Of a stretch of DNA of 5,405 nt, positions 4,524 to 5,405 are shown piece by piece (position 1 is the first letter of the stretch; each line of letters begins with the position of its first letter). The notes beneath the pieces are model-generated. The model searched no databases and was not told the origin of the DNA. It was given only the letters and a program-made list of their open reading frames with translations. The stretch spans positions 1 to 5,405 of the forward strand of contig JAICSZ010000170.1 in NCBI GenBank assembly GCA_025936615.1, given 5' to 3'. The position numbers were made by a program, and so were the translations under genes. This DNA is from Pedococcus sp. (GTDB lineage Bacteria; Actinomycetota; Actinomycetes; Actinomycetales; Dermatophilaceae).

Positions 4524-5405
4524 TCAGGCGGAGGTGCGGTATGCCGCCTTGCGGCTTTCGCCGACGAGAGTCACCATCGCTGCCACCCCGGTTGACACCC
4601 GTGCCACCAGCGACTCGAGTGGGCCGCGCAGGGGCACGAGCGCGAAGGTGGCGCCGATGGCGAGCACGAGCAGGACCTGGTCGCCGTAGTGGCCCGGCGG
4701 CTGGAGGTGAGGCCAGTGTCCGCGGGCCGTGAGCCACACGTGCAGCGAGTACAGGGTGAGCGTCATGGCGCCGGCGCCGAACGCAGCAGCCCACAGGCGC
4801 CGCCGGACCCGCGTGGCGAGCAGGCAGGCACCGATGACGGCCAGCGCGCTGCCGACCGTCTGGGCCAGGTCCAGCGGCGTGCCGGAGTGCGGAGCCACGG
4901 TCGCGAGCCACCACCACGAGCCGGTCGGGGCGGTGCCGTGCAGGCCATGGGTCAGGACCGCGTCCAGCTCACGAGGATCGGCCGACCCCGGGTCCGGGTA
5001 GGTGCTCGCCAGGGCCGCGTGCACCCGTGGGCGGCTGGTCAGCCAGTGCGACAGGGAGGTCGCGGCAACGGCAAGGGCCAGGCCGCCGACGAGGAGCCTG
5101 GACGCCGTGCCGGACCGGTGCAGCCGGCAGCGCCCGATGGCCATGCCGGCGAGCAGGTAGGCGAGCCAGACGAACGTCGGGTAGTAGCCGGTGAAGGTCA
5201 GCTCGGTGGCGAGCTGCCACGGGTGCGCCAGGTCGCCGGGGACGGGGCTACCGAACCCGCGCCCGGGCAGGTGCGGGCGCAGCAGCTGGCTTACCACCGG
5301 CGCAGCGAGCACCCAACCGGCGGCGAGCGCCGCGAGCCGGCCCGCCCCCAGCCCGAGGAACGGCAGGCCGACCACGAACAGCACCGCGTAGTACGTGAGG
5401 ATCAC
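4524..5405 (-). CDS. Multi-pass membrane protein, DUF418/DUF1624 acyltransferase-like, C-terminal part
   Basis: This is the last 293 residues of an integral membrane protein; the frame is open to the window edge and the true start is outside. Numbered from the edge, hydrophobic segments are at about 3-20, 22-42, 74-92, 101-120, 180-198, 203-226 and 242-260. Family-like stretches are LTYYAVLFVVGLPFLGL (3-19), TGYYPTFVWLAYLLAGMAIGR (72-92, start of the conserved helix), WLATVAPHSGTPLDLAQTVGSAL (166-188) and GAMTLTLYSLHVW (212-224). These resemble YeiB/DUF418 and DUF1624 (heparan-alpha-glucosaminide N-acetyltransferase-like) proteins, thought to move acyl groups across or at the membrane. The catalytic His expected in the N-terminal half is not in view, so activity cannot be judged. 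Full-length relatives have about 400 residues. It ends 120 nt before the sigma gene and is probably a separate unit. The substrate is unknown. Confidence 0.8.
   Translation of the reverse strand: MILTYYAVLFVVGLPFLGLGAGRLAALAAGWVLAAPVVSQLLRPHLPGRGFGSPVPGDLAHPWQLATELTFTGYYPTFVWLAYLLAGMAIGRCRLHRSGTASRLLVGGLALAVAATSLSHWLTSRPRVHAALASTYPDPGSADPRELDAVLTHGLHGTAPTGSWWWLATVAPHSGTPLDLAQTVGSALAVIGACLLATRVRRRLWAAAFGAGAMTLTLYSLHVWLTARGHWPHLQPPGHYGDQVLLVLAIGATFALVPLRGPLESLVARVSTGVAAMVTLVGESRKAAYRTSA
4536..4547. repeat. Near-palindromic 12-mer GCGGTATGCCGC, copy 2
   Basis: Identical to 2012-2023, but inside the last codons of the membrane acyltransferase-like gene, about 10 nt before its stop. Immediately after it, GCCGC and GCGGC (4543-4547 and 4551-4555) can pair around a 3-nt loop. 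Its coding location argues that not every copy is a promoter operator. Confidence 0.5.

Noticed and set aside
3634..4917. A 427-codon minus-strand open frame
   Set aside because: It is out of frame with the sigma gene and the acyltransferase-like gene that it overlaps. Its translation is Arg/Gly/Pro-rich with no motif.
1..5405. A defence, CRISPR, retron or biosynthetic system
   Set aside because: The genes are core metabolic, repair, protease and regulatory types with separate transcription signals. No repeat-spacer array, reverse transcriptase, nuclease or synthase module is seen.

Overview
The window is uniformly GC-rich and densely coded, with GC-type third positions. It looks like an actinobacterial chromosome, probably Micrococcales and perhaps Intrasporangiaceae-like. 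That placement rests on base composition, TAnnnT-type leaderless promoter signals and the type of proteins encoded; the taxon itself is an inference. All seven genes lie on the minus strand. The long open frames on the plus strand are GC-driven shadows. I see no rRNA, tRNA, CRISPR array, insertion sequence or phage gene.

Reading in the direction of transcription, from high to low coordinates: (1) the C-terminal 293 residues of a multi-pass membrane protein of the DUF418/DUF1624 acyltransferase-like type (5405-4524); (2) an ECF-type RNA polymerase sigma factor (4403-3816); (3) overlapping it by 8 nt, a cysteine-free single-pass membrane protein with a Thr/Ser/Asp-rich outer tail (3823-3170), which is a candidate anti-sigma partner; (4) a HIT-family nucleotide hydrolase (3095-2679); (5) Ogt, a methylated-DNA-protein-cysteine methyltransferase (2564-2070); (6) Ndh, a type II NADH:quinone oxidoreductase (1915-497); (7) the first 118 residues of an M16 zinc metallopeptidase (354-1).

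Genes 2 and 3 form a translationally coupled pair. The others appear to be separate transcription units, because most gaps carry a GC-rich hairpin, a promoter-like -10 element, or both. The M16 and HIT genes share the same layout: TAGGGT, exactly 6 nt, then the start codon. This is the geometry of leaderless mRNAs. The HIT -10 box lies one base from the terminator-like hairpin of the sigma pair.

Two features are not explained by ordinary gene annotation. The first is a 71-nt inverted repeat (26 of 27 arm positions paired) between HIT and ogt, whose outer arm is unusually AT-rich for this DNA. The second is a recurring word, GGTATGCCG, found four times in 5.4 kb, three of them at or next to non-coding regulatory DNA or a start codon. 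Otherwise the window is ordinary housekeeping, DNA-repair and respiratory content. I see no clear evidence of a new multi-gene system; the sigma/membrane-protein pair and the palindromes deserve the most attention.
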